The notes: a model not told the origin generated them from the sequence alone. Numbered from the stretch's first letter, positions 32,465 to 43,743 are shown. The stretch is DNA of 64,000 nt from Sanderia malayensis (GCA_013076295.1 RQOL01000784.1:1-64000), one strand, 5' to 3'. Translations and numbers: made by a program.

Positions 32465-35400
32465 GTGGCGACCACGAAGGGACTGATAAAAGAAATAGAG
32501 AATCTCCATCAGATCACAAACATTCATAAAACAGCGAGTGTTCATGAATTTTACAACAAGCTTTCTCGTACAGTGCGAACGCTTGCAACACTCAAGAAAT
32601 TAGATTCAGCCCAAAGTACAGTGTACACTCTATTGGATAAACTTGGGCCAGTCAGGGAGATTTTGGCTCAGGCTGATGATAACTGGGAGGAGTGGCAACT
32701 GGAAGACATTACAGAGAACTTGCGAAAGTATGTTGAGCGAAATCCATTGATGTCTGGAGAGAATATTGATAGAAGCTTTGGAAACCGAGAGAGATCTCAG
32801 CAAAGAGACAAGATGCTTCTAGGCAATGGACAGCATAGCAGAAGAAACTTCGGAGGATGTGTGTATTGTGGAAATGGCCAACATAAAAGTGTAGACTGTA
32901 CAACGGTCTTAAGCATAGCCAGTCGAAGAGAGATCTTGAAGAGCAAGAAACTCTGCTATAACTGTACGGGAGCTGGACATTCCGCCTCAAATTGCTACTC
33001 TAGATGCTGTACAAAGTGTGGGCAGAAACATCACACGTCTATATGTGAGAAACAGGAGACAACAGTGCCTACACAAGGTTCAGAGAAAAACATGAGTGCA
33101 TCAAGTAGAGAAACCCGGACAATCCATGCAACTTTAATGGCAAAAGTCAACGGACAAGAGGCCCGTATAATGATTGACACAGGAGCGAGTAGCTCCTATG
33201 TATGCTCGGACCTGATATCGAAGCTATCATTGAAACCGGCTCGCACAGAAACCAGGTGCATTGAGCAAATGTATGGGACGGTGACAAGGCAAGTGGAGAT
33301 CTACAACGTCAACATCAAGTCCTTGGTGAGAGATGATTTCAATTTTGATGTTAATTGTATCAATGCCGAGAAGGGAGTTCTAACTTATTTGCCAAATCCA
33401 GAAGTGAGGAAATTGAAGCAAAGATTCAGAAGACTGAAGAGGTTGGAATTCAGCGATGAAGCAACAACAGCGAAACAGCTTCCAATACACGTCATATTGG
33501 GGGCTGCGGACTACCAGAGGATTCGAACAACAGAACAACCAGTGCTTGGAGACAATCCAGACTGTGATCCAGGTGCAGAGTTCACGATGCTGGGTTGGAT
33601 GCTATATGGGAGGCTTGGTTCTGATTCGTCAGCTGCAGAGAAGAGTTTCTTTCTCAACTCGAGTAAAACAGAGTTCGAGAGACTCTGTTCGCTAGACATT
33701 CTTGGATTGGAAGAACCAGGCCACGAGCAGGAGTTCCACGAGAGCTTTACGAGCAATCTGCTCAAAAGCAAAGAGAACTTCTATGAAACAAGACTGCCAT
33801 GGAAGACTGATCGTATGAGCTTACCAAACAACAAGGCACTTGCAGAGAAAAGGCTGCCGAACACAATACGTCGATTGCAGAAGATAGGGAAGCTAGCAGA
33901 CTACGATGACATTATGCAAGAGCAGATTAAGGAAGGAGTACTTGAGAAGACCCCAGATGCTCCGACTGGAGAAGTTGTACACTACATCCCTCATCAGCCA
34001 GTGTTCAGAGAGGGTGCAGAGACAACCAAGTTGAGAATAGTTTATGACTGTTCAGCGAAACAGAGCGAGTATCAACCATCGCTCAACGACTGCCTTGAGA
34101 CCGGGCCATCGCTACAGCCATTACTATTTGACATCATTTTAAGGAATAGGATGAAAAGGTACTGCATTATGGGAGACATAAAAAAGGCCTTTCTTCAGAT
34201 ACGCATTGATGAAGCAGATCGTGATGCACAACGAATCATGTGGTACAACAATCTTGAAGAAAGGAAGCCAGCTGAATACAGATTTACAAGAGTAATTTTT
34301 GGGGCAGCTTCAAGCCCTTACATCTTGGGAGCAACATTACAGAAACATGTGTCGGACTACTTAACCAAGTACCCGGAAACAGCGAAGGCGTTGCTGCTCG
34401 ATACGTATGTGGACGACATACAGTATGGGACTGATTCTCTCCAAGAGCTTGAGAAGTTTAAAGTCGAATCAACGGAAATAATGAATGAAGGGGGCTTTAC
34501 CCTTCATAAGTGGCATAGTAACGTGAGTGCTCTGGAGACTGGTCCCGTTCAAAACAAAGAACAAGTACTCAATCAAGAGGATAGCCAGAATACGACGACA
34601 AAGATTCTGGGAATACCATGGAACAAAACAGAAGACACAGTTAAAGTCGACTTTAGTCCTCTCAGTGAAACAAATGGACCAATAACTAAGAGGAAAGTTT
34701 TAGCTTCGATCAACAGTATCTATGATTTGCACGGGTGGGTTGCGCCTGTAATGATAACGGCAAAGATTCTGTTCAGTGAACTATGCCTCAGGAAAGTGAC
34801 ATGGGACGAACCAGTGCTTGAAGATCTTAGCAAGCGATGGAATCAATGGATCAAAGGATTAAAGAACTGTGATCATATTACAATACCGAGATATGTTGCA
34901 GACAATGGTATAAATGAATTCATAATACATGGCTTTGCAGACGCGAGCAAATTAGCGATATGTGCAGCCGTTTATGTATCAGTCAAGAACTCTGATGGGA
35001 CAGCTAGTCAGAATTTACTGGTGTCCAAATCACGCATTGCGCCGAAGGATACCTCCATTCCAAGACTGGAGCTCTTTGCTGCTCATATGCTAGCCAAGCT
35101 GGTAAGCCACGTGAAGGGAGCTCTGAGCACTTACTCAATTCAAGAGTGTCATATGTGGTCTGACAGTATGACAGTTCTCTATTGGCTTGCAAGTAAAGGA
35201 ACTTGGTCGGTATACGTACGGAATCGTATACGTGCAATTCAAGACTTGGGTAAATGGGTGTGGCACCATGTCCCCACCAAAGAGAACCCAAGCGATCTTG
35301 GTACCAGAGGGATACCTCCTGCTAAACTTGATGAATTTTGGCTCAAAGGACCAGACTGGCTCATCAATGAAGAATTTTGGCCAAATCAACCGGAGATTAC

Positions 35401-37039
35401 TCAAACGAAAGAAGCGGTTGCTGAGATTATACCAAAGCAAACCGAGAAAACGCTCCTCGCAACAGCCAATGAGGTGAACACAGAGCAGCAGGAGTGGACA
35501 AACAGGATTCTACAAAAGTACGGCTATTGGAAATTGTGTCGGATTACTGCTTGGACGAAACGATTCACAGACAACTGTCGTCTCGAGCATAAACTTTGTG
35601 GACCGTTATCAGCAGATGAAATAACGACTGCAGAGAATGCATGGATCAAGATGGCACAAGAAACCCAGGATAAGACCTGCTCATTTGACCTGAAACAGGA
35701 CCAAACAGGAGTATGGCGATGCGAGGGAAGAGTACCGGGATACAACCCAATCTATATCTCCAGACATCAGCCGTTAGCGACAAGGATAGTAGAGCACTAT
35801 CACAGGCTTACGCTGCATGGGGGAGTACAAGCAACGATGGCAGCCTTACGACAGAAATATTGGATTCCTCGATTGCGACAAATGGTGAAATCAGTATGTC
35901 ATAAGTGCAACAGCTGCAGGAAAAGAAGAGCAAAGGGGATGCCAGCCCTGAAGATGGCTTCACTACCCACGTTCCGGGTAGAGTTCACTGACCCATTTGC
36001 CACAACAGGGGTGGACTATGCAGGCCCATTTTACTGCAAATCCAGCAATAAGGAAACATTGAAAGTGTACGTTCTGCTGTTCACTTGTGCTAGCACTAGA
36101 GCAGTGCACCTGAAGGCCTGCAAGGATATGACGGCTACAGAATTCAAAAGGTCATTGAAAGAGTTTGTAGCAAGAAGAGGGAAGCCACAGCGAATCGTCA
36201 GTGACAATGCAAAAACCTTCATTGCTGCAAAGAAATGGTTGAACAGTTTGAAGCAAGATGAAGATGTTGGAAACTACTTAGCTTCGCAGAGCATAAATTG
36301 GACGTTCAACATGTCACGTGCCCCTTGGTGGGGTGGATTCTTTGAAAGGTTAGTCGGGATGATGAAGTCAGCACTAGGAAAGGCGATAGGTAAGGCATTT
36401 CTAACGCTACCGGAGTTTGAGGAAACTCTCCTCGATGTGGAATGCTTTATGAACAACAGACCTCTCACGTATCTCGGTGAAGACTTCGAAAGACCAGCTA
36501 TAACACCAAACACCCTGTTGAGAGGACAACCAGCTACCAACTTGGAGGAGCAAATGCCAAGTTCAGACGAACAGACAGTAGTGGCTCGTCGTGTCAGATA
36601 TATGAATCGTTGCCGCCTACAATTACGAAAGCGCTTCATAGAGGAATACCTTAAAGCCTTGGAAGAAAGAAAGCGACCAGCTGGAGCAGCACAGATATAT
36701 GTTCCAAACGGATCAGTCGTCCTGATTAAGGACACTTTAAAGCAAAAGAGTCCGTGGAGGATTGGGCGCGTTGAAGGAAGAATTACCGGAAGAGATGGCA
36801 TAACAAGAGGTTATAAAATCAGAACTGGCACAGGATATATTGTGGAAAGACCAGTGCAACTGATTTCAAACTTAGAGATTGGCGGAGAGATCAAAAACGA
36901 AGATCAAGATCTCAGCAGCAGCCGTTTGAACCCTACTGCAGCGGAATTCGCACCCAGACGTGGAGCAAGTCGAGGAGCTAAAGAAGATGCATTCAACAGA
37001 ATAACGGGAATCCAACTAAACGAAGATGAAGAACTCTAA
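32465..37039 (+). CDS. gag-pol: BEL/Pao Gag-Pol polyprotein (Gag N-terminus missing)
   Basis: A 1524-codon frame. It opens in late Gag with zinc knuckles (CVYCGNGQHKSVDC, CYNCTGAGHSASNC, CTKCGQKHHTSIC; residues ~133-195). Protease DTGAS is at about 238, RT with GDIKKAFLQI and YVDD (about 648-651) follows, then RNase H (FADASKLAICAAVY), an integrase zinc finger (CHKCNSC) and core (GVDYAGPF, VSDNAKTF, WWGGFFERL). The order PR-RT-RH-IN with an unusually spaced RT is that of BEL/Pao. The frame's first codon is GTG within the PBS; the first in-frame ATG is near codon 96. About 200-300 residues of Gag usual for the family are absent, so this copy could supply Pol but probably not particles. Confidence 0.93.
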   Translation: MATTKGLIKEIENLHQITNIHKTASVHEFYNKLSRTVRTLATLKKLDSAQSTVYTLLDKLGPVREILAQADDNWEEWQLEDITENLRKYVERNPLMSGENIDRSFGNRERSQQRDKMLLGNGQHSRRNFGGCVYCGNGQHKSVDCTTVLSIASRREILKSKKLCYNCTGAGHSASNCYSRCCTKCGQKHHTSICEKQETTVPTQGSEKNMSASSRETRTIHATLMAKVNGQEARIMIDTGASSSYVCSDLISKLSLKPARTETRCIEQMYGTVTRQVEIYNVNIKSLVRDDFNFDVNCINAEKGVLTYLPNPEVRKLKQRFRRLKRLEFSDEATTAKQLPIHVILGAADYQRIRTTEQPVLGDNPDCDPGAEFTMLGWMLYGRLGSDSSAAEKSFFLNSSKTEFERLCSLDILGLEEPGHEQEFHESFTSNLLKSKENFYETRLPWKTDRMSLPNNKALAEKRLPNTIRRLQKIGKLADYDDIMQEQIKEGVLEKTPDAPTGEVVHYIPHQPVFREGAETTKLRIVYDCSAKQSEYQPSLNDCLETGPSLQPLLFDIILRNRMKRYCIMGDIKKAFLQIRIDEADRDAQRIMWYNNLEERKPAEYRFTRVIFGAASSPYILGATLQKHVSDYLTKYPETAKALLLDTYVDDIQYGTDSLQELEKFKVESTEIMNEGGFTLHKWHSNVSALETGPVQNKEQVLNQEDSQNTTTKILGIPWNKTEDTVKVDFSPLSETNGPITKRKVLASINSIYDLHGWVAPVMITAKILFSELCLRKVTWDEPVLEDLSKRWNQWIKGLKNCDHITIPRYVADNGINEFIIHGFADASKLAICAAVYVSVKNSDGTASQNLLVSKSRIAPKDTSIPRLELFAAHMLAKLVSHVKGALSTYSIQECHMWSDSMTVLYWLASKGTWSVYVRNRIRAIQDLGKWVWHHVPTKENPSDLGTRGIPPAKLDEFWLKGPDWLINEEFWPNQPEITQTKEAVAEIIPKQTEKTLLATANEVNTEQQEWTNRILQKYGYWKLCRITAWTKRFTDNCRLEHKLCGPLSADEITTAENAWIKMAQETQDKTCSFDLKQDQTGVWRCEGRVPGYNPIYISRHQPLATRIVEHYHRLTLHGGVQATMAALRQKYWIPRLRQMVKSVCHKCNSCRKRRAKGMPALKMASLPTFRVEFTDPFATTGVDYAGPFYCKSSNKETLKVYVLLFTCASTRAVHLKACKDMTATEFKRSLKEFVARRGKPQRIVSDNAKTFIAAKKWLNSLKQDEDVGNYLASQSINWTFNMSRAPWWGGFFERLVGMMKSALGKAIGKAFLTLPEFEETLLDVECFMNNRPLTYLGEDFERPAITPNTLLRGQPATNLEEQMPSSDEQTVVARRVRYMNRCRLQLRKRFIEEYLKALEERKRPAGAAQIYVPNGSVVLIKDTLKQKSPWRIGRVEGRITGRDGITRGYKIRTGTGYIVERPVQLISNLEIGGEIKNEDQDLSSSRLNPTAAEFAPRRGASRGAKEDAFNRITGIQLNEDEEL
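32466..32483 (+). promoter_or_regulatory. BEL/Pao primer-binding site
   Basis: TGGCGACCACGAAGGGAC starts 7 bases after the LTR; TGGCGACC is the usual start of BEL primer sites. It is also read as the first codons of the Gag-Pol frame, so the 5' untranslated leader is gone. Confidence 0.75.
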
Positions 37040-37081
37040 AATCTCACATTAGAGCTGCGTCGCACTCAAATGGGGGGAGAG

Positions 37082-37318
37082 TGTCGGAAACTGACTTATA
37101 TCTTGTAACCATAGCTATAGCTGTCAACATAAAGTGATTGATTTATATATAGACAAAAGTCATGTGAGAGGGGCATGTGATTAGGAATCGGACAAGACTG
37201 GAAGGTTGTGTTTTTCTTATCAATTATTGGTTGTGTTTATTATAATAATTACATAAAATCGAGTGAGATTCATTCAGTGTCTCTGGGAACTGAGCGCGGC
37301 GTCTGAAGATTCCCCACA
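37082..37318 (+). repeat. BEL/Pao 3' LTR
   Basis: Identical to the 5' LTR. The polypurine tract GGGGGGAGAG precedes it directly (about 37071-37081). Confidence 0.93.
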
Positions 37319-37416
37319 GAGATTGTATTGAGAATTGAGAAAATTATGAAACGACATGTGTGTGTGTTTCTCAGTAGTAGACTCTGAAACTCAAGGCTAA
37401 GTTCTTTCGAACTAAA

Positions 37417-37426
37417 GAATCAGAGC
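37417..37426 (+). promoter_or_regulatory. Copia primer-binding site
   Basis: GAATCAGAGC matches the core of the initiator-tRNA-Met site used by many copia elements (ATCAGAGC). It lies just upstream of gag, which places the BEL element in the copia LTR or leader. Confidence 0.55.
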
Positions 37427-37446
37427 AGGATATATTCCGCAACACT

Positions 37447-38590
37447 GTGTATTATTCGTGGAAATTTACGATGGCTACAGCAGCGGAAGATAGTGGTTTC
37501 AAGGTAGAGAAACTCACTGGGGAAAACTATTATTCTTGGAAGTTTCAAATGAAAATGGCCTTAATAGGAAAGGATTTATGGGAAATAGTGAATGGTAACG
37601 AAGTATTGGAAGAGGGTGCTACAAACGCTGAAATAAAAAGATTCCAACGAAGAGAAAATATGGCCTTGGCTACAATTTGTTTATCGGTAGCACCTAGCAT
37701 TCAAATTTATGTCCGATCAGCAGAAAACTCGAAAGAGGCTTGGGATAATTTGCAAATGCACTTCGAAAAGAAATCTTTGTCGCAGAAGATATTTTATCGT
37801 CGTAAACTCTACTCAGCGAAGTTGGAAAAAGGCGTCACAATGTTAGAACATGTGAATTACTTGAAAACCTTATCGGATCATTTAGAGGCCGTGGGAGATC
37901 AAATTGAAGAAAAGGATCTTGCAATTATTTTAATCGGTAGCCTAACGGAGGACTATAAATACCTGATAACAGCATTGGAAACGATAGCAGAAGAAAGGTT
38001 GAATTGGGTATATTGGGTATAAGTTATCAAGCAAGACGATGCACTTTTTAGTAACAAAGCTGGCATTAAAAGGTCAGAGTCCACACGCAAAAAATGCTTT
38101 TATTGTCAAAAAGAAGGGCATTTCGCCAAGAATTGCTTTAAGAAAAAGGCAGATAGAAAAGCAAAACTTCAGGCTGAATCTGCTAACACAGTTGAACACC
38201 AAGATGCCGGTGACGGTGACGGTGATTTTGCCTTGACAGTAAACAACAGTGATAAACAGGCATGTGATGATTGGTGGATAGACTCGGGGGCGTCACAACA
38301 CATGAGTTTCAATAACTCAGGAATGATCAACTACATGAAGTTTTCTACGCCTCGAGAGATAAAGCTTGCCGATAACAGCATTGTGTTCGCCTATGGAAAG
38401 AGCAATATCAGATTGCCTTGTTATGATGGCTCAAAGAGAATCAACTTGGTGTTGAAAGACGTATTGCTTATTCCAAAGTTGAGAAAAAACCTTTTGTCGT
38501 TATCTACCGTAACTGAAAGAGGAAATGAAGTTCTTTTTAAAGGAGAATTCTGTAAACTCATTGCTAGACCTTTAATTTGCTTTTTCATCA
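37447..38590 (+). pseudogene. Copia Gag and protease (frameshifted)
   Basis: The likely start is the ATG at 37471 (MATAAEDSGFKVEKLTGENY). Gag follows with LTGENYYSWKFQM and EAWDNLQMHFEKKS, as in copia UBN2-type Gag. A stop at about 38022 ends this frame. A second frame then gives the knuckle CFYCQKEGHFAKNC (about 38091-38132) and a third gives the protease WIDSGASQHM (about 38275-38305, Asp at 38281). The polyprotein is cut at 38567 by a foldback element. Confidence 0.85.
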
Positions 38591-39146
38591 ACAGAACAAA
38601 CAGGAATACTATATTTTCAGGTAAAGTATAACAGTTTATATGCAAAAGGTTTTTAAGCGAAAAATTAACAAGTGAATATATACATATAGCAACACAACAC
38701 AATTCAAACTGAAGAACATATCTATGAGAAATTTATACTATAAACACTTCCATTGCCATGGAACCTGTCCAGGCCCAAAAAATGGTCTGCAACGTTGTTA
38801 TCGAACGACGATGGAGACAAGAGAAATCGAATACATGCCTTGCCTTTAGCCTTTATCTCCCAGATCCAAAGGCAACAATACCAGGGGCAGGGCCTCTGCA
38901 GAAAGTGTTTGACAGACATTTGCAGACCATTTTTTTGGGCCTGGACAGGTTCCATGGCAATGGAAGTGTTTATAGTATAAATTTCTCATAGATATGTTCT
39001 TCAGTTTGAATTGTGTTGTGTTGCTATATGTAAATATTCACTTGTTAATTTTTCGTTTAAAAACCTTTTGCGTATAAACTGTTATATTTTACCTAAAAAT
39101 ATAGTATTCCTGTTTGTTCTGTTGATGAAAAAGCAAATTAAAGGTC
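38567..39146. mobile_element. Foldback MITE, 580 bp, arms ~225 bp
   Basis: GACCTTTAATTTGCTTTTTC starts the left arm, and its complement ends the right arm. The arms continue to GGCCCAAAAAATGG (about 38790) and its inverted partner (about 38922). TA flanks each end (38565-38566, 39147-39148). The arms are ~95 percent alike over their whole length and enclose a ~130-base loop with no gene. Confidence 0.9.
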
Positions 39147-39148
39147 TA

Positions 39149-39400
39149 GTGTTTCTTATTTCACCCCAACTTTGTGATTCTCGAAACCCTCCGAGTCAAA
39201 CATGACGTCGGGCATTGTCGGCGTCTTTGAAAAAAAATGATGGAGCGATTTTATTTTGACCTTGAATCAAAATAAAATTTACAACGATGGGTGATTAACA
39301 ACAGATAAGCGGATTAAAAACAGCATTCCCAGCCAACAATTTTGGCCATTTACACGATCCTTCTTCAGCTTCGCAGTCCAATGTCAAAAAAAATGTTGGC
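39149..39400. other. Copia segment replaced by short repeats
   Basis: The GAG-pre-integrase region expected here is absent. 39335-39405 contains an inverted TTACACGATC / GATCGTGTAA pair with CCAACA / TGTTGG next to it, a small hairpin element. Confidence 0.5.
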
Positions 39401-39401
39401 A

Positions 39402-40913
39402 AAAAACGATCGTGTAAACCCGCCTTTACTGGAATTAATTCACAGCGATGTTGGCATAGTGAATATTGACTCAGTGGGAGGATCTCGATATTACGTCACG
39501 TTCACAGATGATTTCTCAAGATATACAGTCATCTATTTCCTGAAGAAAAAGAGCGAAGTATTTGGTAAATTTAAAGAATATGTTGCAACGATGGAAAACC
39601 TAACTGAAAAGAAAGTAAAAGGTTTACGCTCCGATAATGGAGGAGAGTATGTATCGGATGAATTCAATCAGTTCTGCATAAATCGTGGTATACGAAGAGA
39701 GCTAACTATACCAATGAGTCCACAGCAGAATGGCGTTGCAGAAAGGCTAAATCGCACTTTGATGGAAAGTACCAGATCTATGTTACATCATGCTAAATTG
39801 CCACTGAGGTTTTGGGCAAAAGCTTTGAATACAGCCGTGTACCTGCGTAACAGAAGTCCAACAGTTGCTTTAAGCGGATTAACACCTTACGAATGCATGT
39901 ATGGCAAGAAGCCTGATGTAAGTAACTTGAAAGTCTTTGGATGTAAAGCATTCGTACATGTACCAAAGGAAAGAAGAACTAAACTAGAAGAAAAATCTAC
40001 TTGTTGTGTATTCGTTGGATATCCAGCTGCAAGCAAAGGATTCAAATTTTATGATGCAGGCAAGAAAAGAATGATCTGCAGTCGAGATGTAAAGCTCTTA
40101 GAAGATGACTTTCAACTTGAGCAGCTCAAAAATGAAATAACAGGGAATGAAGAAGATTTATTTCATTTGCCTGATACGCATTCTGAAAAAGATAATGATT
40201 ATCTTAGATTTGAAGGCAGAGTTGATGTTCAAATACAGGAAGATAACATTCCTAATGCCGTAAAAGAAGAGGATGAACCACCCAGACGTTCTACAAGGAA
40301 GAGAAATGTTCCAGAGAGGTTAGGTACACTCACTGGAGATTGGTGGACAAATGAAGATTTAGAATGTTCTACTGCAACATTTGATGGCATGGAACCAACA
40401 AATATTCACGAAGCATTGAATGGAAAACATGCTCCACAATGGAAGAAAGCCATTGAAAGCGAATACAAGTCACTCATAAAGAATGAAACATGGGAGTTGG
40501 TAGACCTACCCGCAGATAAGAACCTAGTTGGTTGTAAATGGGTATTTAAGACCAAGAGAAACTCCGACGGTAGTATCAGCAGGTATAAAGCAAGATTGGT
40601 AGCGCAAGGATATTCCCAAGAGGCAGGAATTGATTATGACGCATTATATGCACCTGTTGCAAGATATAATTCAATTCGAACTGTTCTGGCTATTGCTAAT
40701 GCGTTAGACTTTGAGATACATCAAATGGACGTTAAGACTGCTTTTTTGAATGGAAAACTTGAACAAGAAATCTTCATGAAACAGCCAGATGGATGCATAG
40801 ATAAAAGGTACCCAGAGAAGGTATGTAAATTACAAAGAAGCCTCTACGGATTGAAACAGTTTGCTCGTTGCTGGAACCAAGAGATTGATGGTTACCTCAA
40901 GTTATCCGGTTAC
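39402..40913 (+). pseudogene. Copia integrase and reverse transcriptase (truncated)
   Basis: The open frame has integrase catalytic residues in LIHSDVG, GLRSDNGGEY and NGVAERLNRT, then the copia RT start (KWKKAIESEYKSL-like region, NETWELVDLP, CKWVFKTKRNSDGS, MDVKTAFLNG, SLYGLKQ). It ends at the hAT element at 40914, before the RT catalytic YVDD; the sequence beyond 41751 does not clearly continue it. RNase H and the 3' LTR are missing. Confidence 0.9.
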
Positions 40914-41743
40914 CAGGGCATATTTTAAGGATTAGCAACTAGTGGGGCAAACGTATGAAAAGGGGCCCAAAACTCTTAAAGCATATCCAAGGCCAGACCA
41001 TACACATGAGAACTTATTAGCCACGGTGCCTTTCATATATGGTATAGGGCCTGGATGGTTTATAATTTTTTAAAATAGTGCAGGTTTCTCAATAGCAACC
41101 TACTGAGTCCGTGTTTGTAAGAGAGCACCTATATGTAAGGCTCTTCACAGAGCCTCTCTATTTGTATGGTTTCGTGCCAAACCATACTCGAAAACGCCAG
41201 TATTAAAAAGAATAGTTGAAACAATTCATAGAATCACAATACCAATATAAGTTTAAAATGTAGTATTAAGATCATTAATGTTCGTTTGTATACTTTTACA
41301 TACATCCAGATTCCACTGAAAAAAACTTTTTCACAAAGTCCTGTCTTTTGTACAAATGTTCGTCAGGGTTTGTATTTCGCCGTTCTTTTTGTTGCAAAAA
41401 TTCAAAAACTGCCGGCCGTGGGTCATAACAATGCTGCTGTTAATACTATGGTCGTTGACAAAGAAGCAAAATAAACTGCCTTGGGATGTTTCTATAGAGA
41501 CCATAGAGACCAACTAGACTAAACCGGGGAACAAGGAAGCAAGAAAACGGAGACGATGAAGTGAAAAAGAAGTATACTTGGTGACTAAAAATATGCTAAA
41601 TCACAAAGAAATATACTTCGGTGGTTAGGATCATAGGGGCCCATTTTCTGGGGCAAATATGCTGTTTTCCACGTTACTACTGGGGCACGAAGAGGGGCCT
41701 ACTGGGGCATTTGCCCAAAAAAACCCCTCTAAAATATGCCCTG
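40914..41743. mobile_element. hAT-like non-autonomous element, 830 bp
   Basis: Ends CAGGGCATATTTTA in inverted orientation, with CCGGTTAC on both sides (40906-40913, 41744-41751), an 8-bp duplication. Repeated GGGGC(C/A)-rich segments follow both ends. No transposase is present. Confidence 0.92.
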
Positions 41744-41751
41744 CCGGTTAC

Positions 41752-42186
41752 ACACAGAGTAGTATCATCCTTTGATCCTTTGACTTCTCTTTCTGAATAC
41801 ATTACTAGAACAACACCAAAAACCTTCCCAGAAACGACAGAAATGGGTATAGTTACGAGAGTCAATCTCAGCGAAAATGTTTTGAAACAACATCCGTTAA
41901 TAGCAGCGTTGGACGTCGGAAAACGTCGTCTCCCATGAATTCCCTTCCAAGATGGGAATTCATGGGAGACCCCCTAATGCTCTTTGAATTTTAAGCTGAT
42001 ATATGATTTCAAATATGGAAGTTTTACATGTCCAATAGAATCGTGACTTGACCTGTAGACTTTAATTTTGAATTGTTTATTGGGATAAACAAATTTTGTG
42101 TTTTACATTGAAATAATCTTGCGACACAATTCACAGAACGTAGGCCTACCCCCCCCCCCCCAATTTCTCATCGGATTTGCATGAAT
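41752..42186. other. Unassigned flank with a 17-bp perfect hairpin
   Basis: 41928-41944 and 41954-41970 are exact inverted copies of GTCTCCCATGAATTCCC around a 9-base loop. From about 42150 C-runs lead to a MITE-like end CTGACGCCGCCACTG (42241-42255) that truncates the DIRS element. No gene is seen. Confidence 0.55.
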
Positions 42187-42255
42187 CTCAGAGACGATCT
42201 TTCTGAAAAAGTGGGGGGGCTAGTCCCCCCATTTCCCCCCCTGACGCCGCCACTG

Positions 42256-42673
42256 ATGCATCAGCCTGAGCATTACGGATACCAGGTACATGAATAGCAG
42301 TAAAAGTAAAGGAATGAAGAATAGCAAAAATAGATAATTCCCTCAACAAAAAAGCCAAGCGACGATCTCTGCAACTGCCCCGACGAAGAGCGAACACCAC
42401 GGCCATGTTATCGCATCTAAAAATTATACGCTTTCTCCCCCATGACGGACCCCAAACACTGGCAGATAAAACAGAAATGAACTCCTTAACCGCAATATTG
42501 ATATTTACGGAATTTGGAGGCCAAACTTGAGCAAACCAATGCCGGCCGTAAATAGCCGCAAAACCAACACTGCCCGCTGCATCAGATGTTACAGAAAGGC
42601 AGAGAGTGCTGTCCCATGAAGGAAAAAGAAACAAGCTTTGACCGCTCCAGGCGTGCAGTAGCTTAAACACCAA
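42256..42673 (-). pseudogene. DIRS RNase H (truncated)
   Basis: The minus strand encodes LSVTSDAAGSVGFAAIYG (first Asp), NIAVKEFISVL (Glu) and FRCDNMAVVFALRRG (Asp), the RNase H triad. It then runs into the C-run element near 42255, so the final Asp region is incomplete. It overlaps the RT frame by ~85 bases in another frame. Confidence 0.8.
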
Positions 42674-43743
42674 GCAAGATCATCCCGTTGCCAGATGGAC
42701 AACCGGACAAAATGATGCAATTCAGCTACCGAAGAGGCCCTGTCAATCAAACGCCTAAGAAAAGGCCTACCAAGAACAATGGCTTGACAACAATGTTGAA
42801 GGCTGCCAATTAATGATAACAAGTCACGCTTGGTACCAGATTTTCGTTGATCCCAAGAACTCAACTGTGCTCTGATCTTAATAAGCTTCTCTTCCGGTAA
42901 ACGTAACTCCAAAGCTTCAGTATCTAACACAAAGCCTAAATAGGCAAGAGAAGTCGAAGGCCCTTCGGTTTTATCTGCTGCGAGTGGAACACCCAAAAGT
43001 TCGTAAAGGGCAAAACAATTTTGCGAATCCCGCTCGCAAAGCGGATAGACCGCTGCACCAGCCAGGAGCAAATCGTCTAAGTAATGCTGAACATGCAGAA
43101 TATTTGCTTCATGCCTGAAAATAAATTGCAAACTATCCGCAAACCGAGTAAAGTTCCTGGGGGCCGACAGTAAACCAAAAGGCAATGTTAAATCGATGTA
43201 AAAACTTTCTTTCCAGCACATACCCAGCAAATAGCAATGCTCTTGACAAACAAGCAACAGTCGATATGCCCGTCGAATATCAAACTTAGCTATTAGTACC
43301 CCTTTTCCTAACTGCATAATAAGAGAAATTGCTTCTGGGATACGGGCATAAGAGAAAGCTGCCTCAGATTGTGCGATCAAGTCATTCACGCTATGGCAAT
43401 GTGGAAACGATAGATCAGTTATCAACCTGAACTTACCTGGGGACAACTTTGGGATAACGCCAAAACGATTTAGGTGCAAATTAGTTGCTGGAAGTTTTGG
43501 AAAGGGGCCAGCTATCGAACCAAGCTTAACCTCCTCCACAAGATAACTATCAATAATGTCATGCTTATTATAAGCTGACTGGCAACTGTGCGTAGCTGGG
43601 CGCACATGGCCCGAGGAGACCCCTAGATTAAAACCATACCGCAAACCGTGCAAAACATAATGCGCATCGAGAAACGTAGAATCGGCTAAAAAATACTGCC
43701 AAACGTATAAATTCAATGGTGTAATAGTAACTGGGGCAGGCAA
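42589..43743 (-). CDS. DIRS reverse transcriptase
   Basis: 384-residue open frame. LNRFGVIPKLSPGKFRLITD starts the fingers, then GVLIAKFDIRRAYRLLLV (Asp), LPFGLLSAPRNFTRFAD, HYLDDLLLAG (catalytic Asp pair) and LAYLGFVLDT of the thumb. This is the DIRS/Ngaro-type RT, which copies the element before recombinase-mediated insertion. The ORF is intact, but its RNase H is cut, so the element is inactive. Confidence 0.88.
   Translation of the reverse strand: MPAPVTITPLNLYVWQYFLADSTFLDAHYVLHGLRYGFNLGVSSGHVRPATHSCQSAYNKHDIIDSYLVEEVKLGSIAGPFPKLPATNLHLNRFGVIPKLSPGKFRLITDLSFPHCHSVNDLIAQSEAAFSYARIPEAISLIMQLGKGVLIAKFDIRRAYRLLLVCQEHCYLLGMCWKESFYIDLTLPFGLLSAPRNFTRFADSLQFIFRHEANILHVQHYLDDLLLAGAAVYPLCERDSQNCFALYELLGVPLAADKTEGPSTSLAYLGFVLDTEALELRLPEEKLIKIRAQLSSWDQRKSGTKRDLLSLIGSLQHCCQAIVLGRPFLRRLIDRASSVAELHHFVRLSIWQRDDLAWCLSYCTPGAVKACFFFLHGTALSAFL

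Larger units (their letters stand above)
32222..37318 (+). mobile_element. BEL/Pao LTR retrotransposon with identical LTRs
   Basis: 5097 bp bounded by two 237-bp direct repeats (32222-32458 and 37082-37318) that I compared line by line and found identical. GAGA flanks both sides (32218-32221, 37319-37322). One long frame encodes a shortened Gag plus full Pol. Identical LTRs mean very recent insertion or conversion. Confidence 0.95.
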
